From JACPDH01 sp041671505 (GTDB taxonomy: Bacteria; Acidobacteriota; Thermoanaerobaculia; Gp7-AA8), in the NCBI GenBank assembly GCA_041671505.1, contig JBAZBK010000002.1, positions 327,603 to 391,602 of the forward strand: 64,000 nucleotides of DNA. The letters are read 5' to 3'. Shown one piece after another: positions 51,122 to 59,912 of the stretch. The position numbers were made by a program, and so were the translations under genes. Position 1 is the stretch's first letter. Every line of letters starts with the position of its first letter. A model generated the notes under the pieces. It saw only the letters and a program-made list of their open reading frames with translations, made no database searches and was not told the DNA's origin.

Positions 51122-51682
51122 ATGAACAGGATCCTCGCTTTCCGTCCAATGGTTGCAACCCTCCTCTTCTGTGCGCTGGCGCTGCTCCTGCTGGTTGCTG
51201 CCGCACCGTCCAATACCGCCACGACGACCCAGGCCCAGCGACCGGTAGCAGTGAAACCACCGGTGGTCGTCGCCATCAGCTCCGCGAAGATCGTGGATGC
51301 GAAGTTCACCTGCGGATCGACATCCGCCACGAATTTCATCGGCACGGTCAAGAACAGCAGCACGAAGCAGCTCGTATTCGTCGGCACGCTGACCGTCACG
51401 AAGCCGGGTGCGTGTCTCAAGACCGACCCGACCAGGAACCCCGACGGCACGCCGTGCACGGCCAATCAGATGTTCTGCCCCGGGTATTGCACGCAGTACG
51501 CGCCCGACACGACCTTCTCCCCGACTCTTGCGCCGAAGACGATCGCCGCGGGAGCGACCGCGACGATCTCGGGGACGGTTCCGAACCAGGCGATGAAGTC
51601 GGCGGTGTTCAAGGTGGTGGAGCAGGGCAAGACAGCGGGCGTGACCAAGAAGCTCGGCGCCTTCAGCCCCTGCATTTTCTAG
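51122..51682 (+). CDS. Hypothetical secreted protein with Cys pairs
   Basis: The 186-residue protein has a signal peptide (RPMVATLLFCALALLLLVAAAP), then a Pro/Thr-rich linker and a beta-rich domain of about 130 residues. The domain has five or more Cys residues (KFTCGS, GACLKTD, TPCTANQMFCPGYC, SPCIF), so disulfides are likely. I do not recognise the family. The ribosome site AAAGGAGAT lies just before the ATG. Confidence 0.7.
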   Translation: MNRILAFRPMVATLLFCALALLLLVAAAPSNTATTTQAQRPVAVKPPVVVAISSAKIVDAKFTCGSTSATNFIGTVKNSSTKQLVFVGTLTVTKPGACLKTDPTRNPDGTPCTANQMFCPGYCTQYAPDTTFSPTLAPKTIAAGATATISGTVPNQAMKSAVFKVVEQGKTAGVTKKLGAFSPCIF

Positions 51683-51719
51683 GTCGCGGACCTCTGGCCA
51701 ACTGCCGGTCGAGGCGGTA

Positions 51720-51750
51720 GCTCCCCGACGCATCGAATGCGCCGGGGAGC
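51720..51750. terminator. Hairpin between the secreted protein and asnB
   Basis: GCTCCCC (51720-51726) pairs with GGGGAGC (51744-51750), enclosing an inner CGCAT/ATGCG stem. It lies between the two convergent genes and could end either transcript. There is no long T-tract. Confidence 0.5.
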
Positions 51751-51857
51751 GTCGGACGGGCTTCGGCCCGCACCAGGCCCGCCACGAGGAGCCGGTGTTA
51801 GGGCGTGGCCTCCCCGGCATTCGCCTGCTCGTGGCCGCGCCCCCCGCACCGCTGCGC

Positions 51858-53525
51858 TCAGTACGCCTGCTGGTGCACTCCTCTCACCGCGCGCCCCGAG
51901 GGATCGGTCACGGCCGCGAGCGCTGCATCCCAGCGCAATGCCTCCGGCGTGCTGCAGGCGACTGACGGTCCTCCCGGCACACACTCCGCGCACGCGCCGA
52001 GCGGGAAGTGCTCCTCGAAGATCTTCCGGTAGACGTACGCCTCCTTCGTCGGCGGAGTGTTGTAGGGAAATCGGAACTTTGCCGCTGCAAGATCGCGATC
52101 AGACACCGCAACTTCCGCGTGCGCCTTGAGCGCGTCGATCCAGCCGTAGCCGACGCCGTCGGAGAACTGCTCCTTCTGCCGCCACGCGACCGACGCCGGG
52201 AGCATGTCGGCGAACGCCTCGCGCAGGATGTGCTTCTCCATCTTCCCTGCGCCCGCCATCTTCAGCGCCGGGTCGATGCTCATCGCCGTGTCGAGGAACC
52301 ACTTGTCGAGGAACGGCACGCGCGCCTCGACTCCCCACGCCGCCATCGCCTTGTTCGCGCGAAGGCAGTCGTAGAGGTGAAGCCGGTCGAGCTTGCGCAC
52401 CGTCTCCTCGTGAAAGGAGCGCGCGTCGGGAGCGCGGTGGAAGTAGAGGTAGCCGCCGAAGATCTCGTCCGACCCCTCACCCGACAGCACCATCTTGATC
52501 CCCATCGCGCGGATGCGCCGCGCCATGAGGTACATCGGCGTCGCCGCCCTGATCGTCGTCACGTCGTAGGTCTCGAGGTGATGGACGACGTCGGGCACCG
52601 CGTCGAGCGCCTCGGCGACCGTGAAGCGAAACTCGTGGTGCACCGATCCGATGTGCTCCGCCACCTCGGCGGCCTTCGGCAGGTCGGGCGAGTGGTCGAG
52701 GCCGATCGCGAACGTGTGGAGCCGCGGCCACCATGCGCCGCTCTTCCCCTCGTCCTCGACGCGCCCCGCCGCAAACCTCGCCGCGCACGCCGCGATGATC
52801 GACGAGTCGAGCCCGCCCGACAAGAGAACGCCGTACGGAACATCACTCATCATCTGCCGCCTCACCGCCTGCTCGAGCGACTGGCGTATCTCGGCCGCGC
52901 CGCCCGGCGCGCCCGTCACCGCCTCGAACGACGGCCAGGGCCTCGTGTAGTGACGGCGCGGCGACCCCTCGTCGCTGTCGAGCACGTGACCCGCGGGGAA
53001 CTCCTCGACCGTCCTGCAGACCGGCACGAGCGCCTTCATCTCCGACGCGACGTAGAGGTGCCCCTCCTCGTCGCGCCCGGTGTAGAGCGGAACGATGCCG
53101 AGATGATCGCGGCCGATGACGTAGCGATCGCGCTCGATGTCGTAGAGAACGAATGCGAAGATGCCGTTGAGCTCGTCGAGGAAGTCGGCGCCGCGCTCGC
53201 GGTAGAGGGCGAGGATGATCTCGCAGTCCGACTCGGTCTGGAACTCGTACGGCGATGCGAGCGACGCCCGGAGCGCGCGGTGATTGTAAATCTCTCCGTT
53301 CACCGCCAGGACGAGGGTCTTCTCCGCGTTCATCAGCGGCTGTGCGCCGTGCGTCACGTCGACGATCGCAAGCCGCTCGTGAGCCAGCACCGCACGATCG
53401 CACGCGAAGACGCCCGACCAGTCGGGCCCGCGGTGCCGCTGGAGGCGCGACAGACGGACGGCGCGCGTGCGGAGCGCGGCCGCGTCACCGCCTTTGATGT
53501 CGAGGATTGCGAGTATCGAGCACAT
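51858..53525 (-). CDS. asnB: Asparagine synthase (glutamine-hydrolysing)
   Basis: AsnB makes asparagine from aspartate, glutamine and ATP. The 555-residue product is close to the E. coli length. The N-terminal glutaminase domain starts with the catalytic Cys directly after Met (CSILAILDI), and has RHRGPDWSG, ERLAIVD, and VNGEIYNH. The synthetase domain has the pyrophosphate loop LLSGGLDSSIIAA, SGEGSDEIFGGY and RVPFLDKWFLDTAM. The ATG at 53525 is required to place Cys at position 2, and AAGGAG lies nine bases upstream. The gene is preceded by an Asn-codon-rich leader ORF and a terminator, so it is predicted to be attenuated by charged tRNA-Asn. Confidence 0.96.
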   Translation of the reverse strand: MCSILAILDIKGGDAAALRTRAVRLSRLQRHRGPDWSGVFACDRAVLAHERLAIVDVTHGAQPLMNAEKTLVLAVNGEIYNHRALRASLASPYEFQTESDCEIILALYRERGADFLDELNGIFAFVLYDIERDRYVIGRDHLGIVPLYTGRDEEGHLYVASEMKALVPVCRTVEEFPAGHVLDSDEGSPRRHYTRPWPSFEAVTGAPGGAAEIRQSLEQAVRRQMMSDVPYGVLLSGGLDSSIIAACAARFAAGRVEDEGKSGAWWPRLHTFAIGLDHSPDLPKAAEVAEHIGSVHHEFRFTVAEALDAVPDVVHHLETYDVTTIRAATPMYLMARRIRAMGIKMVLSGEGSDEIFGGYLYFHRAPDARSFHEETVRKLDRLHLYDCLRANKAMAAWGVEARVPFLDKWFLDTAMSIDPALKMAGAGKMEKHILREAFADMLPASVAWRQKEQFSDGVGYGWIDALKAHAEVAVSDRDLAAAKFRFPYNTPPTKEAYVYRKIFEEHFPLGACAECVPGGPSVACSTPEALRWDAALAAVTDPSGRAVRGVHQQAY

Positions 53526-53556
53526 GTCGTGAGTTCTCCTTCGTTTTCGTTTGCGC

Positions 53557-53589
53557 AAAAAAAATCGGCTCCCCGTTTCCGGGGAGCCG
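53557..53589 (-). terminator. Intrinsic terminator in the asnB leader (attenuator)
   Basis: On the minus strand CGGCTCCCCG (53580-53589) pairs perfectly with CGGGGAGCCG (53566-53575) around a GAAA tetraloop (53576-53579), followed one base later by eight T (53557-53564). It lies 31 bases upstream of the asnB ATG and so would end transcription before the gene unless an alternative fold forms. Confidence 0.92.
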
Positions 53590-53663
53590 CGTTGTGATCG
53601 TTTCGATCGTACTACGCCGCTAAGGCAACAAGCCCCCCGTCGCGCTGAAGTTGGTATTCAGCG
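53566..53663 (-). promoter_or_regulatory. Mutually exclusive RNA folds of the asnB attenuator
   Basis: A 7-bp hairpin CGCTGAA/TTCAGCG (53663-53657 with 53649-53643) spans Asn codons 15 and 17 and is placed like a pause hairpin. The segment CGGGGGG (53639-53633), inside the last leader codons, can pair with CTCCCCG (53586-53580), which is the 5' arm of the terminator, so the two folds exclude each other. A small GATCG/CGATC hairpin (53608-53596) sits between them. A ribosome at the leader stop would cover the CGGGGGG segment and let the terminator form. Confidence 0.75.
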
Positions 53664-53700
53664 AATTCGAGCTGGCGTTGTTGGAATTGCGGCGCGTCAT
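53620..53700 (-). CDS. Asparagine-rich leader peptide of asnB
   Basis: This 26-codon ORF (ATG at 53700, TAG at 53620) starts MTRRNSNN and has Asn at codons 5, 7, 8, 12, 15 and 17. That is 6 of 26, far above the window's normal Asn use. It ends TGGLLP. It sits on the asnB strand between a good promoter and the leader terminator, exactly where an amino-acid attenuator peptide should be. Ribosomes short of charged tRNA-Asn would stall in codons 5-17. There is no Shine-Dalgarno site, and the predicted transcript start is only about five bases before the ATG, so it may be translated as a leaderless message. Confidence 0.88.
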   Translation of the reverse strand: MTRRNSNNASSNSLNTNFSATGGLLP

Positions 53701-53711
53701 TGGATGCGCGG

Positions 53712-53741
53712 AGTATGGGCGGGCGCCGCCAGGGCTGTCAA
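53712..53741 (-). promoter_or_regulatory. Promoter of the asnB leader
   Basis: On the minus strand TTGACA (53736-53741) and CATACT (53712-53717) are 18 bases apart. The start would fall near 53705-53700, at or just before the leader ATG. The -35 context GCGCTTGACAG is identical to that of the tRNA-Gly promoter. Confidence 0.75.
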
Positions 53742-53833
53742 GCGCAGCCCCAACCTCGCAGCGCGCCTATCATCCCCGCCCCCGCGGACGTAGACTGCTC
53801 CGCGTAACCGACAACCGCTCAGGGAGAGACTCG

Positions 53834-54526
53834 ATGAAGCCGTCACGCGTCGTAACGCTCGCAATCGCCACGCTCATGCTCGCCACCCCGCTCGCCGCGA
53901 AGCCGGCGAAGAAGAAAGACGCGCCCAAGACCCTCTGCTCGTTCGCGCACTATCCGGTCGAAGTGGGCAACTCCTCGGAGTACCGGCTCTCGTCGAAGCA
54001 GAAGGACGCCTCCGGGAAAGTCTTGCAGGAGAACTCGAGCACGTACAGTGAAGAAATCGTCGCGGTCGAGGCCGATCGCTACAAGACGAAGACCGTGAGC
54101 GAAGGCAACGTCGCCGAGTCCGAATGGACCTGCAGCGCCGACGGCGTCGCCCTCAAGTACGGCGACTTCCCCGACACGAAGATCACCGCGAGCGGTGTCA
54201 CGATTCCCTCGACGATGGAGATCGGCGGCAGCTGGACGCAGAGCTTCACGATGGAAGCCCCGGGGGTCAACCAGACGACGAAGACCACCAACAGGGTCAC
54301 GAAGCGCGAGGAGATCACCGTCCCCGAAGGGACCTTCGAAGCCTGGAGGGTCGACTACGACGTCGAAACCACGATCCCCGGCCAGGAAGGCTCGGTCATC
54401 CACGGATCGCAGTGGTTCGTCACCGACGTCGGCGTCGTGAAGTCGATGTCCGTGGTCTCGATGGAGATGGATCAGATTCGCAGCATCGAAACCACGATCG
54501 AGCTGGTCAAGCACACGAAGAAGTAG
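53834..54526 (+). CDS. Hypothetical secreted protein
   Basis: The 230-residue protein has a signal peptide (KPSRVVTLAIATLMLATPLAAKPAKK) and a beta-rich body with recurrent Thr/Ser/Val strands (SEYRLSSKQKDASGK, KITASGVTIPSTMEIGGSW, VSMEMDQIRSIETTIEL). It resembles DUF3108/TapB-like secreted proteins that hold a single beta-barrel. No catalytic motif is visible. AGGGAGAG precedes the ATG. Confidence 0.7.
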   Translation: MKPSRVVTLAIATLMLATPLAAKPAKKKDAPKTLCSFAHYPVEVGNSSEYRLSSKQKDASGKVLQENSSTYSEEIVAVEADRYKTKTVSEGNVAESEWTCSADGVALKYGDFPDTKITASGVTIPSTMEIGGSWTQSFTMEAPGVNQTTKTTNRVTKREEITVPEGTFEAWRVDYDVETTIPGQEGSVIHGSQWFVTDVGVVKSMSVVSMEMDQIRSIETTIELVKHTKK

Positions 54527-55021
54527 CGGCGACGCCCGTACCCCGCTCAGAATCCGAGCGACGAGAGGCCGTTAGGGCAGCAGTCGGCCGACGCGTGCGC
54601 GCCCCGGTCGTCGCCGGTGATGTCGTCGGTGTCTCCTCCCTGTCTCAGCTCGATCGTCGGTTCCACGGCGCCACGCTTCCTCCGGGCAAACGCATCGTCA
54701 TCCAAGCGGATGCGCAAGACTTCATCGCCTGCGGCGCCGTCGCCGACAACGGGAACGACGACCCGGGCATCAGAATCGGCCTCGACCAGACCGAAAGAGC
54801 GGCTCGAGGCTCACCGCACCGCGGCGCGGCCTCGGCGCTCGATTCGTGCAAGGCGCGCCTCCTGTTGTTCGCAAACCGTCACGGCTGACCGTCACCCTGC
54901 GGAGCTATCTTCGTGCCATTGCAATACGTCACTCGCGCGGCTCCGGGAGGGGTCGTGACGGCCACTTCATCTCGCGCGGTGTCGTCACCTGCATGTACCG
55001 GCGTCCGATCGAGGAGACACG
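54527..55021. other. Gap of unclear content; possible gene remnant
   Basis: No complete gene is supported here. A plus-strand frame from about 54645 reads RRFHGATLPPGKRIVIQA and then DNGNDDPGIRIGLDQ, and a minus-strand frame ending at 54548 reads ELRQGGDTDDITGDDRG and then SADCCPNG. Both look protein-like over ~60 codons, but neither has a start with a ribosome site. It may be a decayed gene. The last ~60 bases should contain the S41 protease promoter. Confidence 0.35.
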
Positions 55022-56320
55022 ATGAGACTCACCCTCTGCACCGCGGCGGTCGCTCTGGCGCTGCTCTCGCCTCACGCTCTTGCAATGCCGCCGGAGGAAG
55101 CAGCGGCGTGGCGCGAAGACCTGCACTTCATGGCCTCCGCGATGGAGCGCACGCACAAGAACCTGTATCACTCGATTTCACGCGACGAATTCGCGGCGAT
55201 GGTGTCGGCGCTCGACACGAAAATCCCGGGGCTCGAGCGGCATGAGGTGATCGTCGGGATGGCGCGGATCGTCGCCGCGGTCGGCGACGGCCACACGAAC
55301 ATCTACCCGACTCGCGACCCGAAGATCGGTTTTCGTGCGCTGCCCGTCGCCTTCACCTTCTTCGACGGGCAGCTCTACGTCCGCGCGGCGCACGAGTCGC
55401 AACGCCAGCTCGTCGGCAGCCGCGTCGTGAGGATCGGTGATCGGGGCGTCGACGAGGCATACGCCGCCGCGAAGGCGATCGTCGGGCGCGACAACGAACA
55501 GGGGGCGCGTTACTGGGCGCCGTATCTCCTCGCGATGCCCGAGGTTCTCCACGCACTTCGCCTCACCAGCTCGCTCGACGACGTTCCGATCACCGTCGCG
55601 ACGAGCAGCGGCGAAACCACGGTCACCCTCCACCCGATCGGCCCGGTCGAGATCATGAGCGGCGACATCGCGACGACGTTTGCCAGGCGCGAGGGGTGGA
55701 TCGACTCCCGCGACGCTGCAACGAGCCCCGAGCCGCTCTGGCTTCGCCGGGGCAGCGAGGCGTTCCACCTCGAGCATGCCGGTAAACTCCTCTACCTCCA
55801 GGTCAACACTGTGGGCAACACGAAGGCCGAGTCGCTCGAGCAGTTCGCGCGGCGCGTGCGGTCCGAGATCGCGGCGACGAATCCGGAGAAAGTCGCAATT
55901 GACCTTCGCCTGAACCGTGGAGGCGACGGAACGCTCCTCGTCCCGTTCATCCGCGCGCTCATCCAGTCGCAATCGGTCGACTGCAAAGGCCGGCTGTTCG
56001 CGATCATCGGGCCCGCGACCTTTTCTGCCGCGCAGATGTTCGTCGACGACCTCGAGAAATATACGAACGTCACGTTCGTCGGCGAGCCCACCGGGTCGAA
56101 GGGAAACGCTTATGGCGATTCACGTAAGATCGTTCTCCCTCGAAGCGGCGTCACCGTGCGCGCGTCGATTTACTATTGGCAGGGTTGGCATCCCCGTGAC
56201 GAGCGTGACGCCACGATGCCGCAGATCGTCGCCCCGATGACGTTCGACGCCTATCGCGACAATCGCGACCCCGCACTGGAGGCGATCACGGCCGCTCCAG
56301 GTCCGCCCTGCACTCCCTGA
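55022..56320 (+). CDS. S41-family peptidase, secreted
   Basis: The 432-residue protein has a signal peptide (RLTLCTAAVALALLSPHALA) and a helical N-terminal part followed by a C-terminal-processing-peptidase core. IDLRLNRGGDG matches the DxRxNxGG element, and IGPATFSAAQMF holds the catalytic Ser after the strand. VGEPTGSKGNAYGD is a family-typical loop. The expected Lys four residues after Ser is not visible, as in other tricorn-like S41 members that use a different dyad or triad. It probably degrades or processes envelope proteins. Confidence 0.82.
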   Translation: MRLTLCTAAVALALLSPHALAMPPEEAAAWREDLHFMASAMERTHKNLYHSISRDEFAAMVSALDTKIPGLERHEVIVGMARIVAAVGDGHTNIYPTRDPKIGFRALPVAFTFFDGQLYVRAAHESQRQLVGSRVVRIGDRGVDEAYAAAKAIVGRDNEQGARYWAPYLLAMPEVLHALRLTSSLDDVPITVATSSGETTVTLHPIGPVEIMSGDIATTFARREGWIDSRDAATSPEPLWLRRGSEAFHLEHAGKLLYLQVNTVGNTKAESLEQFARRVRSEIAATNPEKVAIDLRLNRGGDGTLLVPFIRALIQSQSVDCKGRLFAIIGPATFSAAQMFVDDLEKYTNVTFVGEPTGSKGNAYGDSRKIVLPRSGVTVRASIYYWQGWHPRDERDATMPQIVAPMTFDAYRDNRDPALEAITAAPGPPCTP

Positions 56321-56472
56321 GCCTTCGCGAAAACCGAACGATCCGGCGGCACGCAAGGCGCGAGCTACCCTGAAGCTGCTCCGGCTGCGCGGCCGGAGTT
56401 TCCCCGGCCCTCACCTTTGGGCATTTCGCGGAGGCAACCTGCTTCCGTCATAATGGCCTACGCGCATATGCC

Positions 56473-59400
56473 ATGAACTCTCCTCGTGCCATCGTCGCCC
56501 CCACGACCCGCGCGAGTGCGCTCATTACGCGAATTCTTCTCGCGTCGGTCGTCCTCCTCGCCACGCTTCCCCTCGTCGCGCTCGAGCCCGACCGCGCGAT
56601 CAGCCAGTACGCGCACCGCGCCTGGCGGATCGAGGACGGTCTCCCTCACAGCGTCGTGCGCGGCATCACGCAGACCGACGACGGTTATCTCTGGATCGCG
56701 ACGTACGAGGGGCTCGCGCGCTTCAACGGCGACAGCTTCACCCGATACAACAAGACCAATCTCCCCGGGTTCCGCCGCGACACCGTTCTCTCCCTGCTCA
56801 AGGCACGCGACGGCTCCGTATGGATCGGCACCAACGGCGGCGGCGGCGGACGGCTCCTCGGTGGCAAGGCCGACTCGTTCCTCCCGCTCAGCGGGCTCCC
56901 GAGCGAGATCGTGGCGGCACTCACCGAGGGACGCGACGGCTCGATCTGGGTCGGGACGTCGGAGGGGCTCGTCGTCTGGCGCAACGGCCGAATCGAGAAC
57001 CCCGTCGCGATTCCCGAGATCGGGAACCGCTCGATCCTCAGCCTAACCGAAGCCCCCGACGGCACCCTCTGGATCGGAACGCGCAGCGGAGGCCTCTTCT
57101 CACTCCGCAACGGCAGCTTCCGCGGCGAAGGCTTCGACGGCCGCAGCGTTCACACGCTCCGGACCGATCCCGACGGAACGCTATGGGTTGGCGCCGGCGA
57201 CGGCCTCTTCACCGTCGGCACGAAAGGCACGATGCGTGTCGACGCCATTCCGGTCGACCAGGTCACCTCGATCCTGCGCGACACGAGCGATACCATCTGG
57301 GTCGGCACCTACGCGCACGGGCTCTGGCGTCTCGCGGCCGACGGCTCGGTCGATCACTTCGGTGCGCGCGAAGGGCTTCTCAACAACTCCGTGCGATCGC
57401 TCTTCGAGGACGCGGAGCGGACCCTCTGGGTCGGCACGAACAGCGGCCTCGAGTCGTTCATCGCGGGAAAGTTCGTCACCATCGGCCCGAGAGAGGGGCT
57501 CTCAGACGCCTACACGCGCTCAGTCTTTCAGGATAGCGCGGGCGACGTGTGGATCGGGACGGCGCAGGGACTCAACCGGATCTCGGGAAATGAGACGAAG
57601 GCCTTCACGACCGCCGATGGCCTGAGCAGCGACTATGTCTTCGCGATCGGCGAGACACCCGACGGTGCGATCTGGATCGGCACCTCTCGAGGCGTGAATC
57701 GCCTCTACCAGGGACGTTTCACGAGTTACCAGGAGAAAGACGGGATACCGAGCCCCACCGTGCGCTCGGTGCACTGCGACCGATCGGGTACGCTCTGGAT
57801 CGGAACCGACTCCGGCGCGCTTCGCTTCGTGAACGGAAAATTCGAGCGCGTCAATCCGTTGCCGGGATGGGACACCACCTACGTCCAGGCCTTCGCCGAA
57901 GCAGCCGATGGAGCACTCTGGTTCGGCAGCGACGGAAGCGGCCTCGCGCGCCTGTCGAACGGGACCTTCACCGTCTGGACCGAAGAGGAGGGACTCCCCG
58001 ACGGTCACATCCTCTCGCTTCTTCTCGATCGCAACGGAACGCTCTGGATCGGCACAGACAGCGCGGGCCTGATCCGGATGAAGGACGGCCGCTTCACGCA
58101 GTACACGACGGCGATCGGGCTCCCGAGCGACAAGATCCTGCAAATGCTGGAAGACGATCAGGGCCGCCTCTGGGCCGGCGGCGGAAACGGCATCTGGTAT
58201 GCCTCGATCGTGGAGCTCGACTCCTACGCCGCGGGAAAGGTGACGTCGGTTGCGACGACGACGTTCGGAACCGGCGAAGGAATCCGGAGCGTTCAGTGCA
58301 ACGGCAGCGTGTCGCCGTCGGCGATCCGCACGCGCGACGGGCACCTCTGGTTCCCGACGGTGGACGGCGTCGCCACGATTCTCCCTCAGCGAGCGTTCCC
58401 GAAGAACGCCCGCAAGCCGCCGGTGAAGATCGAGACGGTCGTCATCGACGGCAAGGCCGTTCCGACCGGCGGAGAGATCGACGTCGAGCCCGGCGCCCGA
58501 CAGCTCGAGGTCCACTACGCCGCGCTCACCTACCATTCACCGCAGGCGGCCACGTTCCGCTACCGGCTCGAGGGGTTCGACAAGCAGTGGATCGAGGCGG
58601 GCACGCGGCGAACGGCGTACTACACCGGCGTGCCGCCCGGGCGCTACCGCTTCCAGGTGATCGCCGCCAATGCGGACGGTGTCTGGAACGAGGACGGCGC
58701 GAAGCTCGCCATCCGCCTCGAGCCGCGCTTCGTCCAGACGATCTGGTTCCCGCTGCTCATCGTCGGTGCGGCCTCGCTTCTCGTGCTGCTGCTCCATCTC
58801 CGCCGCGTCCGTTCGATGAGTGTGCGCGAGGCCGAGCTCGTCAAACTCGTCGAACAGAGAACGGGCGACATCCGCCTCGCCCTCGACGAGGCGCACGCGG
58901 CGCGAGAGATCGCGGAGAGCCAGGGCCGCCTGCTCGCCGAAGCGCTCGTCGAAGCGGAAGCCGCGAGCCGGGCGAAGAGCACGTTCCTCGCGAACGTGAG
59001 CCACGAGCTCCGCACTCCGCTCAACGCCATCATCGGCTTCGCCCACGTCCTGCAGCAGAGCGCCGCTTCGAAGCTCGACGAGAAGCAGCGCCGCTTCATG
59101 CACAACATCGCGATGTCGGGCGAGCATCTGCTGCGCCTCATCAACGAGATCCTCGACCTCGCGAAAATCGAGGCGGGCAAGATCACCGTGGAGCCGGAAG
59201 AGGTCGAGATCGCACCGCTCCTCGAGTCGGTCGCCCACACCGCCCGCGGGCTGATGGTGGAGCGCGGCGTCGAGTTCGAAGTCGTCGTCGCCGACGGCGT
59301 GACGACGGTCGTCGCCGACCCGACGAAGCTGAAGCAGATCGTCTACAACCTCGTCTCGAACGCCGCGAAGTTCTCGCCGCAGCGTTCGACCGTCCGGATC

Positions 59401-59718
59401 GATGCGAAGCCGCTTCGCGCGGCCGAGTCGCCTCTCGCGCGCGATTCCGTGGCCATCTCCGTGGCTGACACCGGCGTTGGCATTCACCCCGACTACCACG
59501 AGGAGATCTTCGAGGAATTCCGCCAGCTCGCAACCGGAACCGAGAAGCCTGCAGGAACCGGGCTCGGCCTGGCGCTCGTGAAGAAGTTCGTCGAGCTCCT
59601 CCAGGGCTCCATCGTCGTCGACAGCGAGCCGGGAAAAGGGAGCACCTTCACCGTGGTCATCCCGCTGCAGCAGGTCGAGACGCTCTCGCATTCGGGATCC
59701 GACGAGATTCACCCTTGA
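56473..59718 (+). CDS. Two-component propeller sensor histidine kinase
   Basis: The 1081-residue protein has an N-terminal signal/membrane segment and a periplasmic beta-propeller of many Reg_prop repeats (LWIGT, VWIGT and LWVGT recur about every 40-45 residues to about 600). A Y_Y_Y domain follows (YRLEGFDKQW), then a membrane helix near 756-776 and a coiled linker. HisKA has FLANVSHELRTPLNAIIGF, and HATPase has YNLVSNAAKFSPQ and GTGLGLALV. There is no receiver or output domain, unlike many hybrid members of this family. It should sense a periplasmic sugar or other ligand and signal to an unlinked regulator. The start at ATG 56473 lacks a strong ribosome site. Confidence 0.9.
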   Translation: MNSPRAIVAPTTRASALITRILLASVVLLATLPLVALEPDRAISQYAHRAWRIEDGLPHSVVRGITQTDDGYLWIATYEGLARFNGDSFTRYNKTNLPGFRRDTVLSLLKARDGSVWIGTNGGGGGRLLGGKADSFLPLSGLPSEIVAALTEGRDGSIWVGTSEGLVVWRNGRIENPVAIPEIGNRSILSLTEAPDGTLWIGTRSGGLFSLRNGSFRGEGFDGRSVHTLRTDPDGTLWVGAGDGLFTVGTKGTMRVDAIPVDQVTSILRDTSDTIWVGTYAHGLWRLAADGSVDHFGAREGLLNNSVRSLFEDAERTLWVGTNSGLESFIAGKFVTIGPREGLSDAYTRSVFQDSAGDVWIGTAQGLNRISGNETKAFTTADGLSSDYVFAIGETPDGAIWIGTSRGVNRLYQGRFTSYQEKDGIPSPTVRSVHCDRSGTLWIGTDSGALRFVNGKFERVNPLPGWDTTYVQAFAEAADGALWFGSDGSGLARLSNGTFTVWTEEEGLPDGHILSLLLDRNGTLWIGTDSAGLIRMKDGRFTQYTTAIGLPSDKILQMLEDDQGRLWAGGGNGIWYASIVELDSYAAGKVTSVATTTFGTGEGIRSVQCNGSVSPSAIRTRDGHLWFPTVDGVATILPQRAFPKNARKPPVKIETVVIDGKAVPTGGEIDVEPGARQLEVHYAALTYHSPQAATFRYRLEGFDKQWIEAGTRRTAYYTGVPPGRYRFQVIAANADGVWNEDGAKLAIRLEPRFVQTIWFPLLIVGAASLLVLLLHLRRVRSMSVREAELVKLVEQRTGDIRLALDEAHAAREIAESQGRLLAEALVEAEAASRAKSTFLANVSHELRTPLNAIIGFAHVLQQSAASKLDEKQRRFMHNIAMSGEHLLRLINEILDLAKIEAGKITVEPEEVEIAPLLESVAHTARGLMVERGVEFEVVVADGVTTVVADPTKLKQIVYNLVSNAAKFSPQRSTVRIDAKPLRAAESPLARDSVAISVADTGVGIHPDYHEEIFEEFRQLATGTEKPAGTGLGLALVKKFVELLQGSIVVDSEPGKGSTFTVVIPLQQVETLSHSGSDEIHP

Positions 59719-59781
59719 GGTGAAGGCGCCACGCGTGCACATCGCGTCCGCCCGGGCCTGCGGCTGAATCAATCGACGTTA

Positions 59782-59862
59782 GAACGCAGAACGATGATTT
59801 GAGAATCCAGAGATGCTGGAGGGGAGCCCTTTTCTGGATTCTCAATTCATCGTTCTGCGTTC
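59782..59862. repeat. Near-perfect 29-base inverted repeat
   Basis: Arms 59782-59810 (GAACGCAGAACGATGATTTG and onward) and 59834-59862 are inverted copies matching at 28 of 29 positions, around a 23-base loop. It lies between convergent genes, so it may work as a terminator for both. Its composition is more AT-rich than its surroundings, which suggests insertion. Confidence 0.8.
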
Positions 59863-59912
59863 TCACTTCAGTGTTTCGCTCTTCAAGACTCGCCCGATGG
59901 ACACAACCCCAC

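Noticed and set aside
53557..53589. Hairpin as the terminator of the plus-strand gene at 53834
   Set aside because: It is upstream of that gene and its T-run is on the minus strand, in front of asnB.
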